This document shows, piece after piece, positions 1-9,071 of a DNA stretch of 64,000 nucleotides. Each line of letters begins with the position of its first letter. Within the stretch, counting starts at the first letter, position 1. The notes beneath the pieces are model-generated. The model was not told where the DNA came from, did no database searches, and saw only the letters and a list, made by a program, of their open reading frames with translations. Source of the stretch: UBA5314 sp035560815 (lineage in GTDB: Bacteria > Bacillota > Syntrophomonadia > Syntrophomonadales > Syntrophomonadaceae); the NCBI GenBank assembly GCA_035560815.1, contig DATMYR010000078.1, positions 3,463 to 67,462 of the forward strand, read 5' to 3'. A program made the position numbers and the translations under genes.

Positions 1-1
1 A

Positions 2-1159
2 ATTGGGCAGCATCAGAGCACAAGTATCAGGAAATTTCGCTCCGGTGCCGAGCTTATTCGTCTACCCGGTTCCAGTAAAAGCGAGTTAATGTCTTACAAA
101 CAACAGCTTGAGCAAACAGGATTATTTGAGTATGTAGAGTATGACTATAAAGTCTATACCGCAAGCGCTCCCTGCAACGATCTTTTGTTCTTTAAACAAT
201 GGGCACTGAAAAATACAGGCCAGTTCATTCAACTGGTGCCTGGCCAACCAGGTATCGATATTAACGTTATCCCTGCCTGGACCATCACCCGTGGAGACTC
301 CAACTTATTAGTGGCAGTAACAGATACCGGTATAGATCTCCAGCATCCCGAACTGCGCAATCGAGCCTGGATAAATACAGGAGAAATACCAGGTAACGGT
401 ATTGATGATGATCAGAATGGCTACGTAGACGATGTAAACGGGTATGATTTTTATCATCATGACAACACGGTATTCGATGCCGGAGACCAGGATATTCACG
501 GAACCCATGTGGCAGGTGTCATCGCCGCAGAAGCCAACAATCATCAGGGAATATCCGGCATTGCCCCTCAAGTTAAGATTATGGCACTTAAGTTTATGGG
601 GCCCGATGGAGGTAATATATCCGATGCCATCGAAGCTATCGATTACGCCCGCTCAAAGGAAGTGAAACTATGCAATGCCTCTTGGTCTGGTACGGAATAC
701 TCCCAGGCTCTCTATGATGCGATTGAACAATCCGGTATTCTTTTTATCGCTGCCAGTGGTAATAGTGGTGCCGATGCCGATAGTGCACCCGAATACCCTG
801 CGGCCTTTACTTGCCCTAATATCATTTCTGTAGCTGCCATCAACAACCAGGGTCAGCTGGCTTCATGGTCAAATTACGGAGCCAACTCAGTAGATCTGGG
901 GGCTCCTGGGGTGGGGATCATGAGTATATTGGAGCTGATTCCGAGATGTACTTTTCTCTACGGGTATATTAGCGGGACTTCCCAGGCTGCCCCCCAGGTG
1001 ACTGGCACAGCTGCACTGGTCTTTAGCCAATTTCCTCAAATGAGTGCCTCAGAAGTAAAAAACAGAATCTTGAACCACGTTAAACCGCTTCCCAGCCTGG
1101 AAGGAAAAACGGTCAGTGGTGGCATGGTCAATGCTTATGGTGCCCTCACTGAGCAATGA
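2..1159 (+). CDS. Subtilisin-like serine protease (peptidase S8), 5'-truncated by window edge
   Basis: Subtilase with all three catalytic residues. Counting from the Met at 89, Asp79 lies in DTGID, His137 in HGTHVAG and Ser298 in SGTSQAAP, with Asn225 (ASGNSG) as oxyanion residue. The reading frame stays open from base 2 into the Met at 89, and the extra residues (ELIRLPGSSKSEL) continue smoothly into a propeptide-like stretch (YKQQLEQTGLFEYVE) and the typical QWALKNTGQ segment. The Met at 89 is therefore probably internal and the true start lies before the window. No ribosome-binding site precedes 89. Members are normally secreted and self-processed; the signal peptide would be upstream. It converges on the DUF1003 gene. 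Confidence 0.92.
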   Translation: MGQHQSTSIRKFRSGAELIRLPGSSKSELMSYKQQLEQTGLFEYVEYDYKVYTASAPCNDLLFFKQWALKNTGQFIQLVPGQPGIDINVIPAWTITRGDSNLLVAVTDTGIDLQHPELRNRAWINTGEIPGNGIDDDQNGYVDDVNGYDFYHHDNTVFDAGDQDIHGTHVAGVIAAEANNHQGISGIAPQVKIMALKFMGPDGGNISDAIEAIDYARSKEVKLCNASWSGTEYSQALYDAIEQSGILFIAASGNSGADADSAPEYPAAFTCPNIISVAAINNQGQLASWSNYGANSVDLGAPGVGIMSILELIPRCTFLYGYISGTSQAAPQVTGTAALVFSQFPQMSASEVKNRILNHVKPLPSLEGKTVSGGMVNAYGALTEQ

Positions 1160-1248
1160 GTCTCCTGCGTTGTCAAACCGACAATTCATATGGCGGGGAA
1201 GCCATTGGTCTGTTCTTTAGGTGAGACATGAATCAATACATCTAGTAT

Positions 1249-1278
1249 AAGAGGCGCCGGTCAATCCGAGCGCCTCTT
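1249..1278. terminator. Hairpin between convergent genes
   Basis: Nine-base perfect stem (1249-1257 AAGAGGCGC with 1270-1278 GCGCCTCTT) and a 12-base loop, placed between the plus-strand protease and the minus-strand DUF1003 gene. The tail on either strand is only weakly T-rich, so it may be a weak bidirectional terminator. Confidence 0.45.
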
Positions 1279-1354
1279 GCTGTTTATCTAGTTATAGACT
1301 AAAGGGACCGTTCCTCAGGTCTATGCGTGTCTTCACGAGAATATCCCAGTATCC

Positions 1355-1870
1355 TTATTTCTCCTGAGAACTGGTGAATCCCTTTTCAATAGACTCTATC
1401 CTATCCAATCTCCGGAGCAACTCCCCGGTCATTTCATCCTGATGGCACAGGTGGGTCATGAGCACCTTGATTTCCTCTTCCGCTTTGACGTTGATTTCAT
1501 AGTCATGCTGGGCTGCCAGTCGATCTTTATAATTCTGGCGGTTCTGGCTCATCATCACCACTGGTCCGGTATAGGCGGCCTGTAGACTCAGAACCAGGTT
1601 TAGCAGGATGAAGGGATAGGGATCCCATGCTTTGAGATAATTTGGATGGGTGTGGATCATATAAACCAGGTAAACATTGATTCCTATCCAAATACAAATT
1701 AAAAGGCTTTGAATGATAATAAATGGCCAACTTCCTAATACTGTAGCAACCGTGTCTGCCACCCGCTGCCCCAGGGTTAAGGCTTTATCAAATTCTTCGT
1801 TAATATTCCGTACTGATGGATGGCTGTGCGTGTAGAAGGCAGCCGGTCCTTTTTCTATATTTAATCCCAT
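1355..1870 (-). CDS. DUF1003 family membrane protein
   Basis: A 171-residue protein with the DUF1003 layout. A soluble N-terminus contains the TLGQRVADTVATVLGSW segment, followed by two transmembrane helices (about residues 47-70 and 84-106, with WDPYPFILLNLVLSLQAAY between and within them). The C-terminal tail is charged and coiled-coil-like (residues 110-170). The function of the family is not established. The start is supported by an AGAAGGGAG site upstream. It follows corA by 68 bases on the same strand and is probably cotranscribed with it, suggesting a role around cation homeostasis or membrane stress; that link is inference. Confidence 0.88.
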   Translation of the reverse strand: MGLNIEKGPAAFYTHSHPSVRNINEEFDKALTLGQRVADTVATVLGSWPFIIIQSLLICIWIGINVYLVYMIHTHPNYLKAWDPYPFILLNLVLSLQAAYTGPVVMMSQNRQNYKDRLAAQHDYEINVKAEEEIKVLMTHLCHQDEMTGELLRRLDRIESIEKGFTSSQEK

Positions 1871-1938
1871 GTACTACTCATCTCCCTTCTGGCAATAGAC
1901 AAGGACACGGTTTTTCTTCACTTACCGTCGCCCCGAAT

Positions 1939-3027
1939 TTACAGCCAGCCTTTGCGTCGGAAAATAATGAGCATAACGAATACGACAAGGAGCATAACAC
2001 CCCAAACGAAGGGATAGCCGTACTGCCATGTTATTTCCGGCATATTGAGCGGTCCTGCTTCCGGTTGAAAGTTCATCCCGTACACACCGACAATAAAGGT
2101 CAGCGGAATAAATATGGAGGTGATGATAGTCAGGACTTTAATGACTTCGTTCATCTGGTGGTTTTTCAGCGAAAGATGGGAATTTAATGTGCTGTCGGAA
2201 ATCTGCCGATAACTGTCCACACTGCGGGACAACTGGTGGGTGTGATCCAAAACATCCCGCAGGTAGTAGGCCACTGAGGACCCGAAAAGGCTGCTATTTT
2301 CCCCCTGCATCATCTCACTCAGCACCTCCTGCGCTTCCATCGTCAAGCGCCCTATGACCAACAAGTCCATTTTCAAGGAGTGGATCTCCTCCACGATTTC
2401 CTGAGAAGCCCCGGCAAAGGTGCGCTTCTCCAAAAAAGTGAGCTGATCGCCCAGTTGTTCCAGGATGGGAAAATAGTGGTCTACTACCGCATCGCACACA
2501 CAGTACGCCAAAAAATCGCTGCCCTGCTGGCGGATCAGACCCTGACCCTCCTTTATCCTCTTACGCAGAAGGTGAAAAGCCTGCTCCCCTTCTTCACAGA
2601 TGCTGATAACAAAATCAGCCCCCAGGAAAATATTGACTTGAACTGGCCTTATTGCCTTCAAAGGGTCAAGGAGATATAGAACAATAAACAGGTATTTCCC
2701 GTAATTCTCTATTTTAGAGTGCTGCCCGGGATTCACGACATCCTCCAGAGCCAGGGGGTGCAGGTTGAACTGCCGTCCCAGCGCTTCGAGACATTCCTGG
2801 TCCGGGGTTCCCGCCAGGTCAATCCAGGTGACCAGTTCCTCCCGCTGAAGCCCGGCCAGTTCGTCCACCGTAGCCACCTCTTGTTCCCGAACCAGTTCCT
2901 GATGATATTGGATCAGACGGATACGGCAGGGATGCCCCCCGGCTGCTTCTAGGCTGCCTGGCAAAGTCCCATGCGCATCATAACCCTTTTTCATCCCAGC
3001 CCAGTACACTGGTCTACGGTGCTCCAT
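1939..3027 (-). CDS. corA: CorA-family Mg2+/Co2+ transporter
   Basis: A 362-residue protein with the two-helix CorA C-terminus. The signature YGMNF is near residue 317 at the end of the first pore helix (LTFIVGVYGMNF). A second helix (FVWGVMLLVVFVMLIIF) follows, then a basic RRKGWL tail. The long N-terminal cytoplasmic domain has the expected WIDLAG and LHPLALEDVV segments. The protein forms a pentameric inner-membrane channel for divalent cations. AAGGAGG lies seven bases before the ATG. It probably heads a two-gene unit with the DUF1003 gene. Confidence 0.95.
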   Translation of the reverse strand: MEHRRPVYWAGMKKGYDAHGTLPGSLEAAGGHPCRIRLIQYHQELVREQEVATVDELAGLQREELVTWIDLAGTPDQECLEALGRQFNLHPLALEDVVNPGQHSKIENYGKYLFIVLYLLDPLKAIRPVQVNIFLGADFVISICEEGEQAFHLLRKRIKEGQGLIRQQGSDFLAYCVCDAVVDHYFPILEQLGDQLTFLEKRTFAGASQEIVEEIHSLKMDLLVIGRLTMEAQEVLSEMMQGENSSLFGSSVAYYLRDVLDHTHQLSRSVDSYRQISDSTLNSHLSLKNHQMNEVIKVLTIITSIFIPLTFIVGVYGMNFQPEAGPLNMPEITWQYGYPFVWGVMLLVVFVMLIIFRRKGWL

Positions 3028-3208
3028 GGTTCTGCCTCCTTAGTAAATAGCTTAACCGGAAAGTTGGTAACAAAGCCCCATATGCGTAGGTTTGAACTTT
3101 CCTCACCTTTATTCTACACTACTTCCAGTTTGCCCTGTTTTTGTCCTTCCCCTACTGAAGGGTCCTCGATCCTTCTGGATTCACGCTTTTCAGGTCCAGT
3201 ATAGCAAT

Positions 3209-3238
3209 AAAAAAAGGCAGGATTTTAAAATCCTGCCT
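3209..3238 (-). terminator. Rho-independent terminator of the AOR operon
   Basis: Perfect 11-bp inverted repeat (3216-3226 with 3227-3237, GGCAGGATTTT and complement). On the minus strand it is followed by seven T residues (A run at 3209-3215). It lies 14 bases beyond the stop of the last AOR-operon gene. Confidence 0.9.
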
Positions 3239-3251
3239 GACTTGAAAACAA

Positions 3252-3740
3252 TTAAAGGCTTTTATGCTCCGTGCCTTCCTGCAGCACTTGATCAGCGAAG
3301 TAGTTGCGTTTCATTTCTACCGCTGTCTCCTGGGGGAGAAATTCTATGGCTCCCGTCCAGCAAAATTTTACGCACTGGGGATCGCCCCCGCAGTGGTCGC
3401 ATTTAAATGCTATCCCCTTTTGAACATTATAGTTCATATGCCCGAAAGGGCAGGCCTGAGAACACTGACGGCATCCGATGCAGATTTCATCCCAAACGCT
3501 CACTTCACCGCTATCCCGGTCTTTATGAATAGCACCTACCGGACAGATATCCAGACAGGGCGGTCTTTCACAAGAGGCGCAGGTGACAGGTACGTTGTAG
3601 GCTTCCTTTCGATAACGTACTACCCGGATGCGGGACAACGCTGGAGAGCAGGCTTGCTCATGAACCAGCGAACAGACCATTTCACAGGTACCGCAGCCCA
3701 CACATTTGTGATAATCGATATAAAAAACCCGGTTTTCCAT
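3252..3740 (-). CDS. 4Fe-4S ferredoxin-type electron-transfer subunit (HycB/DmsB-like), AOR operon
   Basis: About 162 residues carrying four cysteine clusters: CVGCGTCEMVC, CASCERPPCLDIC, CIGCRQCSQAC and CDHCGGDPQCVKFC. This is the four-cluster arrangement of HycB/DmsB/AOR-associated electron carriers. It probably passes electrons between AOR and a partner. The start MENRVFYIDYHK at 3740 was chosen because GGGAGG lies eight bases upstream, inside the last codons of the preceding gene, whose stop is two bases before this ATG. A longer frame exists but would overlap that gene. It is the last gene of the operon and is followed by a strong terminator. A similar paralogue sits at 5005-5523. Confidence 0.88.
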   Translation of the reverse strand: MENRVFYIDYHKCVGCGTCEMVCSLVHEQACSPALSRIRVVRYRKEAYNVPVTCASCERPPCLDICPVGAIHKDRDSGEVSVWDEICIGCRQCSQACPFGHMNYNVQKGIAFKCDHCGGDPQCVKFCWTGAIEFLPQETAVEMKRNYFADQVLQEGTEHKSL

Positions 3741-3742
3741 TT

Positions 3743-5014
3743 TTAAACCCTCCCCTGCTCGTTTGCCTGACCGGAAAGCCATGTCTGTAACGGCGCAACC
3801 CATGGCATCTTCTCCAGAAGAAACCCGGTGGATAAGATCCGCATGATTTCCTCCAAAGAGGTGCGGCTCTTCATAAACGTGATGATGGGCCCCAGCGCAT
3901 CAAGGGTGCCGACAGTCTGAACACCAATCAGCGCATTATCGGAAATGACAATCCGAGTATAACCATTATGCTCTTCTCTCTCGATAATCCTGCCTGTCTC
4001 CGGGCTGCTTTGCTCCCCCCGCAAACCTGCGGCTGCACAGTTGGTGCCGAATATTTCTTCACTGATTATATTTAATGCCCCAGGGTATAGAACATCCCTA
4101 CCCAGGCAGTTGTAAGCCGCCACCCGGGCCTGGCTTCGAGCACTGGTCCACAGGAGGCTCAAAGCCGGCTGACCGCTGATCATATCAAAGGTCTCAACAC
4201 AATCTCCGCAGGCATATATCTTCTCATTACTGGTCTGTAAGTATTTATCCACTTTAATTCCGCCTAGAGCTCCAATTCCCAAACCGGCTGCAGCGGCCAG
4301 CTCAGTGTTTTGCTTGACTCCGGCAGCCCAAATAACCGTATCGCAAGCGAATGTGTAGTGATCGCTTATAAGTCCTTCCACTCTTCCATGCCCAAACACC
4401 TCCCGGGCTCTCTCCTGGGTATAGACCCGAATGTGGTGAGATTCTAAAATAGACTGGATAAGACAAGCCGGATACAGATCGAAGCTCCGCGGCATGATCT
4501 GCTCCTGCAGTTCTACGATACTGACCTCACATCCCTTGATCTGTAAGGCCTCTGCAATCTCCACCCCAATGTTGCCAGACCCTACCACAACCGCTTGCCG
4601 AGGGTTGTGTCTCAAAATTCGGTCAATATCAGCTACCGTTTTGACCACAAAATTACCTGGCAAACTCGTCCCTGGGATCGAGGGTATTATGGGGCGGCTG
4701 CCTGTGGCCAAGATGAGGCGGTCGTAACTCAGCCTTTCTTTTCCAGCTAATACAAGCTGCTCATGAGGAAGAATTGCTTCAACCGGCAGGTCCAGAAGTA
4801 TATTGATATTCTGCTGCCGATAAAAACCAGCACATCTCAGGAAGAGCGTTTTACGGGGCACCCAACCGGCGAGGTAATCAGGCAGGGCACAGGCTGAATA
4901 AAACGGCTCCTGATCGGCCCCTACGATGGTAATATCCACTTCTGAATCCAGTTGACGCAGGGTTTCGGCAGCTTGGTTGCCAGCCGCTCCGCTGCCCACA
5001 ATGACTACCCGCAT
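3743..5014 (-). CDS. FAD/NAD(P)-dependent pyridine nucleotide-disulfide oxidoreductase, AOR operon
   Basis: A 423-residue flavoprotein of the NADH oxidase/nitrite reductase-like class. It has an N-terminal FAD-binding Rossmann motif (VVIVGSGAAGNQAAE), a second NAD(P)-binding motif (AVVVGSGNIGVEIAE, about residues 143-157) and the late FAD motif (IYACGDCVE). The redox-active cysteine expected in NADH oxidases is plausibly in SACALPDY near residue 44. The start MRVVIVGSG at 5014 follows GAGGAG and overlaps the upstream ferredoxin gene by 10 bases, showing translational coupling. In context it likely exchanges electrons between NAD(P)H and the Fe-S subunits serving AOR. The exact acceptor is inference. 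Confidence 0.88.
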   Translation of the reverse strand: MRVVIVGSGAAGNQAAETLRQLDSEVDITIVGADQEPFYSACALPDYLAGWVPRKTLFLRCAGFYRQQNINILLDLPVEAILPHEQLVLAGKERLSYDRLILATGSRPIIPSIPGTSLPGNFVVKTVADIDRILRHNPRQAVVVGSGNIGVEIAEALQIKGCEVSIVELQEQIMPRSFDLYPACLIQSILESHHIRVYTQERAREVFGHGRVEGLISDHYTFACDTVIWAAGVKQNTELAAAAGLGIGALGGIKVDKYLQTSNEKIYACGDCVETFDMISGQPALSLLWTSARSQARVAAYNCLGRDVLYPGALNIISEEIFGTNCAAAGLRGEQSSPETGRIIEREEHNGYTRIVISDNALIGVQTVGTLDALGPIITFMKSRTSLEEIMRILSTGFLLEKMPWVAPLQTWLSGQANEQGRV

Positions 5015-5523
5015 GACCGCTCCTCCTCTCGGGAGGAAGGGCAGGGTTCGATGAGATCCGGCAGTTCCCGTCCCAAAATCGCTTCTTCCCGGCGGCGCTC
5101 CGCTTCCTCCTGAGAATCGACGAAAAGCAGTGCTCCTTGTGGGCAGTATTCGATGCACATTGGGCTGCCTCCGCACAGGTCACAGGAAAAGACTTTATCG
5201 CCGACAGGATCATAAACCGCAGCACTGAACGGGCAGCTTAGTTCGCATACCCGGCATCCAATGCATCCATTGATATGACGCAGAGTTACCCCAGTGCTTC
5301 TTTCCTTATATATTACATTCATCAGGCAGCTCAGCATACAGGGAGGGTCCTGGCATTGCGCGCACGTATAGGCCCTAAATTCTCTGGCCAAAGGATCCAT
5401 GATCATTTTTATCCGCCCCAGGACCGGATTCCATTGACCCTGGCGCAAAGCGGCGCAGGCTAATTGGCAGAGTCCGCAGCCGTTGCAGCGCCTTGAGTCT
5501 ATCAGGAGACGTTTTTGGCTCAT
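5005..5523 (-). CDS. 4Fe-4S ferredoxin-type electron-transfer subunit, AOR operon
   Basis: A 172-residue paralogue of the 3252-3740 protein with the clusters CNGCGLCQLAC, CAQCQDPPCMLSC, CIGCRVCELSC and CDLCGGSPMCIEYC, enough for four [4Fe-4S] clusters. The C-terminal tail is Glu/Arg-rich. The start MSQKRLLIDSRRC at 5523 is preceded by GGGGGAGGAAGG; the longer frame upstream would run back towards aor without support. It lies 29 bases after aor and is coupled to the downstream flavoprotein by a 10-base overlap. Two such subunits in one AOR operon suggests a branched or two-step electron path. Confidence 0.87.
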   Translation of the reverse strand: MSQKRLLIDSRRCNGCGLCQLACAALRQGQWNPVLGRIKMIMDPLAREFRAYTCAQCQDPPCMLSCLMNVIYKERSTGVTLRHINGCIGCRVCELSCPFSAAVYDPVGDKVFSCDLCGGSPMCIEYCPQGALLFVDSQEEAERRREEAILGRELPDLIEPCPSSREEERSCG

Positions 5524-5552
5524 AGCCCTTCCTCCCCCCAAAACCACCGTCG

Positions 5553-7445
5553 TTAAATAAGCTTCAATCTTTCCAGGGTCTCCGGTAGGGGCTGCCCCCC
5601 GGTTTGATTCCAACCCCGGGCCTGGTAATACTTCTCCAAGACCCTTTGAACTTTGTCTTCATCCACCACATTACCCGATTGGGCTTCCTGGTAAAACCGG
5701 CGGGGGAACTTGGAATCTTTCATGGTCTCCCCCTCCCGCAGGTTAAACAGCCGGGCCAGGTTCCATGCCCGCTCAGCACCTTCCATCAGTTGAGCCGCGC
5801 TCATAGGCATTCCAGTCGTGGCCTGATAAGCCTCGGCCAGAATACTGGGGCCGATAGCCTCCATCACCGGAGGACGAATGCAAACACCGATGGCATTAAA
5901 CAGATTAATAAGATCCTCCGCCCATTTTGACATATTCGCGATATCAACCGTGTCATTCTCCAGATCGATGGTTTGCGCCTTAAGATCATCGGGCATATCC
6001 AGACGGTCATACATGGGTTTTTTGAACCCGAATCTCTCTTTCTGATATTCGTGCTTATTTTCATTGTAGCGCAGGTTTTCCACCGGGTTGCGGCAGCGCA
6101 GGTGGTCGCCGCCCCGGATATTGGTCAACATACCCATGGTCCAGGTGGACCAGCGCCCTCGGGGATCAATCATAGGCAACTCCAGGCCCTTAACATGCAT
6201 TGCATATTCCTGGGCTCCGGCCCAGTGCTCGGCTGCTCGTTTGACCCCTTCGGCCAGGATATCGCCAATTCCCCGGCGTAAAACAATATCCTGGAGTAAG
6301 GCGAAAGCGGCCTCATCATCGCCAAAATTCAGTTCATAACCAACATCGTCTTTATTGATGATTCCCTTCTGGTACAGCTCCATAGCAAAGGCGATGACAC
6401 TGCCGGAACTAGACAGGTCCGCCCCGTATCGCTGACAGAGCTCGTATGATTTGATTGTGGCCTCGGTGTCCAGTCCAACGTTGGATGAAAAGGAGACCGT
6501 AGGTGTTATCTCCAAAGCCTTGACCCGGGTGCCGGCATATTTACCCTCCTTGATTTCGGCTATATGGCCGCAGGCAATAATGCAGGATTGGCAGGCGATA
6601 TGCCGGTCACTGTATATATCTACAATCTGTCGCCCGGCTTTCTCCTTCCAATCAGGCAGGGTGCCGCGGGAAAAGTTATGAGTGGATATCGCATTATAGC
6701 CTCCGTAGGGAATGGTGGCGTTCATGGTTCCATGACTTACAAAAGGCCCATAAGAAGATGCTGCTTTTATCATCTTCTGTCCCCGATCGGTTAATTCCAA
6801 CAATTTCACGGGATCTGCGGGTACGACAGGTTTACTTCCCCGCACCACAATGGCTTTCAGTTTCTTAGAACCCATCACCGCCCCCAGGCCGGTACGGCCA
6901 AAACCATCGTAATAGCCGTTTTCAATACTGGCAAAACGGACCAGATTTTCTCCGGCCTGCCCAATGAGTACAACTTCGGCTCCATAATGGCATTTCTTGA
7001 GAAGATCAATGCTCTCCCAAGCATCTTTTCCCCAGATAAAAGCCGCATCCCTGATTTCAACTTTATCATCTTCTAAAAGAAGATAAACGGGTTTTTGCGC
7101 CTGGCCTTTGCATATGATGGCGTCATACCCGGCAGTTTTAACCTGAAGTCCAAAAAAAGCCCCGGAATTCGATGTGCCAAAGCCGTTGGTTAGGGGAGAT
7201 TTGGCCGAAGCCTCAGTGCGCGAAGCGGTAGGAAAGGGGGTACCCACCAGAGTTCCCACCCCGAAAACCAATACATTATCCGGCCCCAGGGGATCGGCTC
7301 CAACCGGTATCTCATCATAGAGAATGCGGGAGTTAAATCCGATTCCTCCGATGTAATCCCGGGCCAAGTCGCTCTTCACATCCCGTTTGTAGATCTCTCC
7401 CTGACTCAGGTCCACCTCAAGCATTTTCCCTGCATAACCGTACAT
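5553..7445 (-). CDS. aor: Tungsten-containing aldehyde:ferredoxin oxidoreductase
   Basis: A 630-residue AOR-family enzyme, close to the archaeal enzymes in length. It starts with the typical MYGYAGKMLEVDLS and YIGGIGFNSRILYDE segments. The tungstopterin region includes GRTGLGAVMGSKKLKA, the [4Fe-4S] motif CQSCIIAC with a distal Cys in GVCIRPP, and DPRGRWSTW for cofactor binding. It oxidises aldehydes to acids with reduction of ferredoxin, or the reverse. The ATG at 7445 was chosen because the protein family begins there and GGGTGAG precedes it. It is first in a four-gene operon ending at the 3209 terminator, with a good promoter 160 bases upstream. Confidence 0.95.
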   Translation of the reverse strand: MYGYAGKMLEVDLSQGEIYKRDVKSDLARDYIGGIGFNSRILYDEIPVGADPLGPDNVLVFGVGTLVGTPFPTASRTEASAKSPLTNGFGTSNSGAFFGLQVKTAGYDAIICKGQAQKPVYLLLEDDKVEIRDAAFIWGKDAWESIDLLKKCHYGAEVVLIGQAGENLVRFASIENGYYDGFGRTGLGAVMGSKKLKAIVVRGSKPVVPADPVKLLELTDRGQKMIKAASSYGPFVSHGTMNATIPYGGYNAISTHNFSRGTLPDWKEKAGRQIVDIYSDRHIACQSCIIACGHIAEIKEGKYAGTRVKALEITPTVSFSSNVGLDTEATIKSYELCQRYGADLSSSGSVIAFAMELYQKGIINKDDVGYELNFGDDEAAFALLQDIVLRRGIGDILAEGVKRAAEHWAGAQEYAMHVKGLELPMIDPRGRWSTWTMGMLTNIRGGDHLRCRNPVENLRYNENKHEYQKERFGFKKPMYDRLDMPDDLKAQTIDLENDTVDIANMSKWAEDLINLFNAIGVCIRPPVMEAIGPSILAEAYQATTGMPMSAAQLMEGAERAWNLARLFNLREGETMKDSKFPRRFYQEAQSGNVVDEDKVQRVLEKYYQARGWNQTGGQPLPETLERLKLI

Positions 7446-7607
7446 GTTTTTCTCACCCTTCCCTGTTCTAATGCTCCATTCCAACCTGAGAAGGCCGTCT
7501 TTGATTGCTAATTACTACTCAAGCACGATTTTCCACAAACAGCAACTCAATTATGCTGCCAATAAATCCATTTCCACCCGGCCTGAAGGATATTAGTTTG
7601 TATACCA

Positions 7608-7636
7608 ATTATATAGGCCTAAAGTAAAATTGACAA
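7608..7636 (-). promoter_or_regulatory. Predicted sigma-A promoter of the AOR operon
   Basis: Minus-strand TTGTCA (7631-7636), 17-base spacer, perfect TATAAT (7608-7613). It lies about 160 bases before the aor ATG, leaving a leader of roughly 150 bases in which no recognised riboswitch was seen. Confidence 0.7.
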
Positions 7637-7730
7637 GACAAGCTTTCTCTTACTAACCGGTTGGATTACTCTGCCCGGTCGATGTGATTAAACTTACAAA
7701 AGCAATTACTTTTTACGGAAATAAGCAGGC

Positions 7731-7759
7731 TTGAGAACGATAATGTAGAAAGGTATTAA
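7731..7759 (+). promoter_or_regulatory. Predicted sigma-A promoter of the QueG-like gene
   Basis: TTGAGA (7731-7736), 17-base spacer, TATTAA (7754-7759), giving a short leader before the ATG at 7792. The 346-base gap between the divergent aor and QueG-like genes holds this and the aor promoter and nothing else recognised. Confidence 0.55.
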
Positions 7760-7791
7760 AGAGGATATTACCGGAAGAAAGGCTAGAAGCG

Positions 7792-8586
7792 ATGAATGCG
7801 TTGATCGAGAATCATATCCGGGACTATGTGAAATCTTATCCGGAAATGAGGAATACTCAAACCATATGGGAGGACCCGCTTGTAGCAGTTGCCGATGCTC
7901 GAGATCCAATGTTTCACGATTTAAAGAAAACTGTGAGCCCTTCCCACCAGCTGCCCCAGAATCTATTGGCCCATGCAGTCAGTGTGATCTGTTATTTCCT
8001 CCCTTTTGCCAGGGATGTTAGCCAGAGCAATGGTCCGGGTCCCTTTTGCTCCGATTCCTGGGCCTATGCTTATCTGGAAACCAACCAGCTTGTCAATGAT
8101 CTCAACAGCTTTCTACAGGAGGAGTTTAACAATCTTGGTTACCAAATCGCCTCCACTCAAGCTACGCATAATTTTAATGAAAAGACCTTACTCAGCGACT
8201 GGTCCCATCGTCATGTGGCTGTGATAGCCGGTTTGGGCACTTTGGGTCTGCACCGCATGCTCATCACTGAAAAAGGATGCTGCGGTCGTCTGGGCAGCCT
8301 GATAACAGATATGCCGCTGGTCCCCACCTCCAGACCCTCCATTCCCGCTTGCTTATATCAGTTCAATAATAGCTGCTACAGGTGCATCAAGAACTGCAGC
8401 TTTGATGCATTACAGGAAATCGATTTTCACCGTTTCAAGTGCTACGATAATCTGCTGAATAATGCTGAATTCCACAAAGAAAAGGGTTTTGTCGATGCCT
8501 GCGGGAAATGTCTGTGCCACATTCCCTGCTCTACTGGCGATCCGGTTAAAAGACTAACAAACCGGCCCCCTCGGAGCCCGGTTTAA
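7792..8586 (+). CDS. QueG-like (epoxyqueuosine reductase-like) iron-sulfur protein
   Basis: A 264-residue protein resembling epoxyqueuosine reductase-type double-cluster proteins. It contains HVAVIAGLGTLGLHRMLIT, the CCGRLGSLITD segment typical of that fold, and two C-terminal cysteine clusters (CYRCIKNC, and CGKCLCHIPC with an unusual Cx2CxCx3C spacing). It is shorter than true QueG and lacks the C-terminal HEAT-like part, so the substrate is uncertain. The start is ATG at 7792. It converges on the DUF1877 gene with overlapping stop codons (8583-8586). Confidence 0.75.
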   Translation: MNALIENHIRDYVKSYPEMRNTQTIWEDPLVAVADARDPMFHDLKKTVSPSHQLPQNLLAHAVSVICYFLPFARDVSQSNGPGPFCSDSWAYAYLETNQLVNDLNSFLQEEFNNLGYQIASTQATHNFNEKTLLSDWSHRHVAVIAGLGTLGLHRMLITEKGCCGRLGSLITDMPLVPTSRPSIPACLYQFNNSCYRCIKNCSFDALQEIDFHRFKCYDNLLNNAEFHKEKGFVDACGKCLCHIPCSTGDPVKRLTNRPPRSPV

Positions 8587-9071
8587 TCAATCCAGAATAT
8601 CATACCCTCACCGTTGCTTGCCGCTTCTTGAAAAAAGTCCATAATCGCCTTGAGTTGTTTTAGAAGCTGTTCTAATTCCTGGTCTCCATGGTCCCACGTA
8701 CCGGGATCTATTTTAATGCCCCAAATCCTAATTCTTTGACATTCCTGCCTGATGTCATCCAGGGATATTCCTCGGAATATTTCGCAGTGAAGCTTGACCT
8801 CTTCGGGTGTCTGGTATAGCGGTGGTCCATCTGTCCATCCCACCCTTAAGTTTCCCAACGGATGCCCGCCCAGCACGGCAAAACTCAAGTCCTGGCTGGC
8901 ATTCCACAGGTCAGCGGTCAGTAGTAATTGCAGATCCTGCCATGCTTTTTGGATCTTTAATATCTCCCTATCATGGTCCAAAAGAATCTGCTCCGCCCCA
9001 TCCGGATTGTCCATGAGTTTCCCAATTTCTTGCTGGCTAAGACGCGTATACTTACCGCTCATGGCGACCAA
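8583..9071 (-). CDS. DUF1877 (YfbM-like) family protein
   Basis: About 160 residues with the DUF1877 pattern: YTRLSQQEIGKLM near the start, LDHDREILKIQKAWQDLQLLLT, FAVLGGHPLG, and a C-terminal WIKIDP-like region followed by a helical stretch. No enzymatic function is known for the family. Translation may start at the TTG at 9071, which has GGGGGT a few bases upstream, or at the ATG at 9062. It is a single gene, convergent with the QueG-like gene. Confidence 0.72.
   Translation of the reverse strand: MVAMSGKYTRLSQQEIGKLMDNPDGAEQILLDHDREILKIQKAWQDLQLLLTADLWNASQDLSFAVLGGHPLGNLRVGWTDGPPLYQTPEEVKLHCEIFRGISLDDIRQECQRIRIWGIKIDPGTWDHGDQELEQLLKQLKAIMDFFQEAASNGEGMIFWID

Noticed and set aside
1298..1312. 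Another REP element (GGGACCGTTCCT)
   Set aside because: Only the centre resembles REP and the GTGGA/TCCAC arms are missing.
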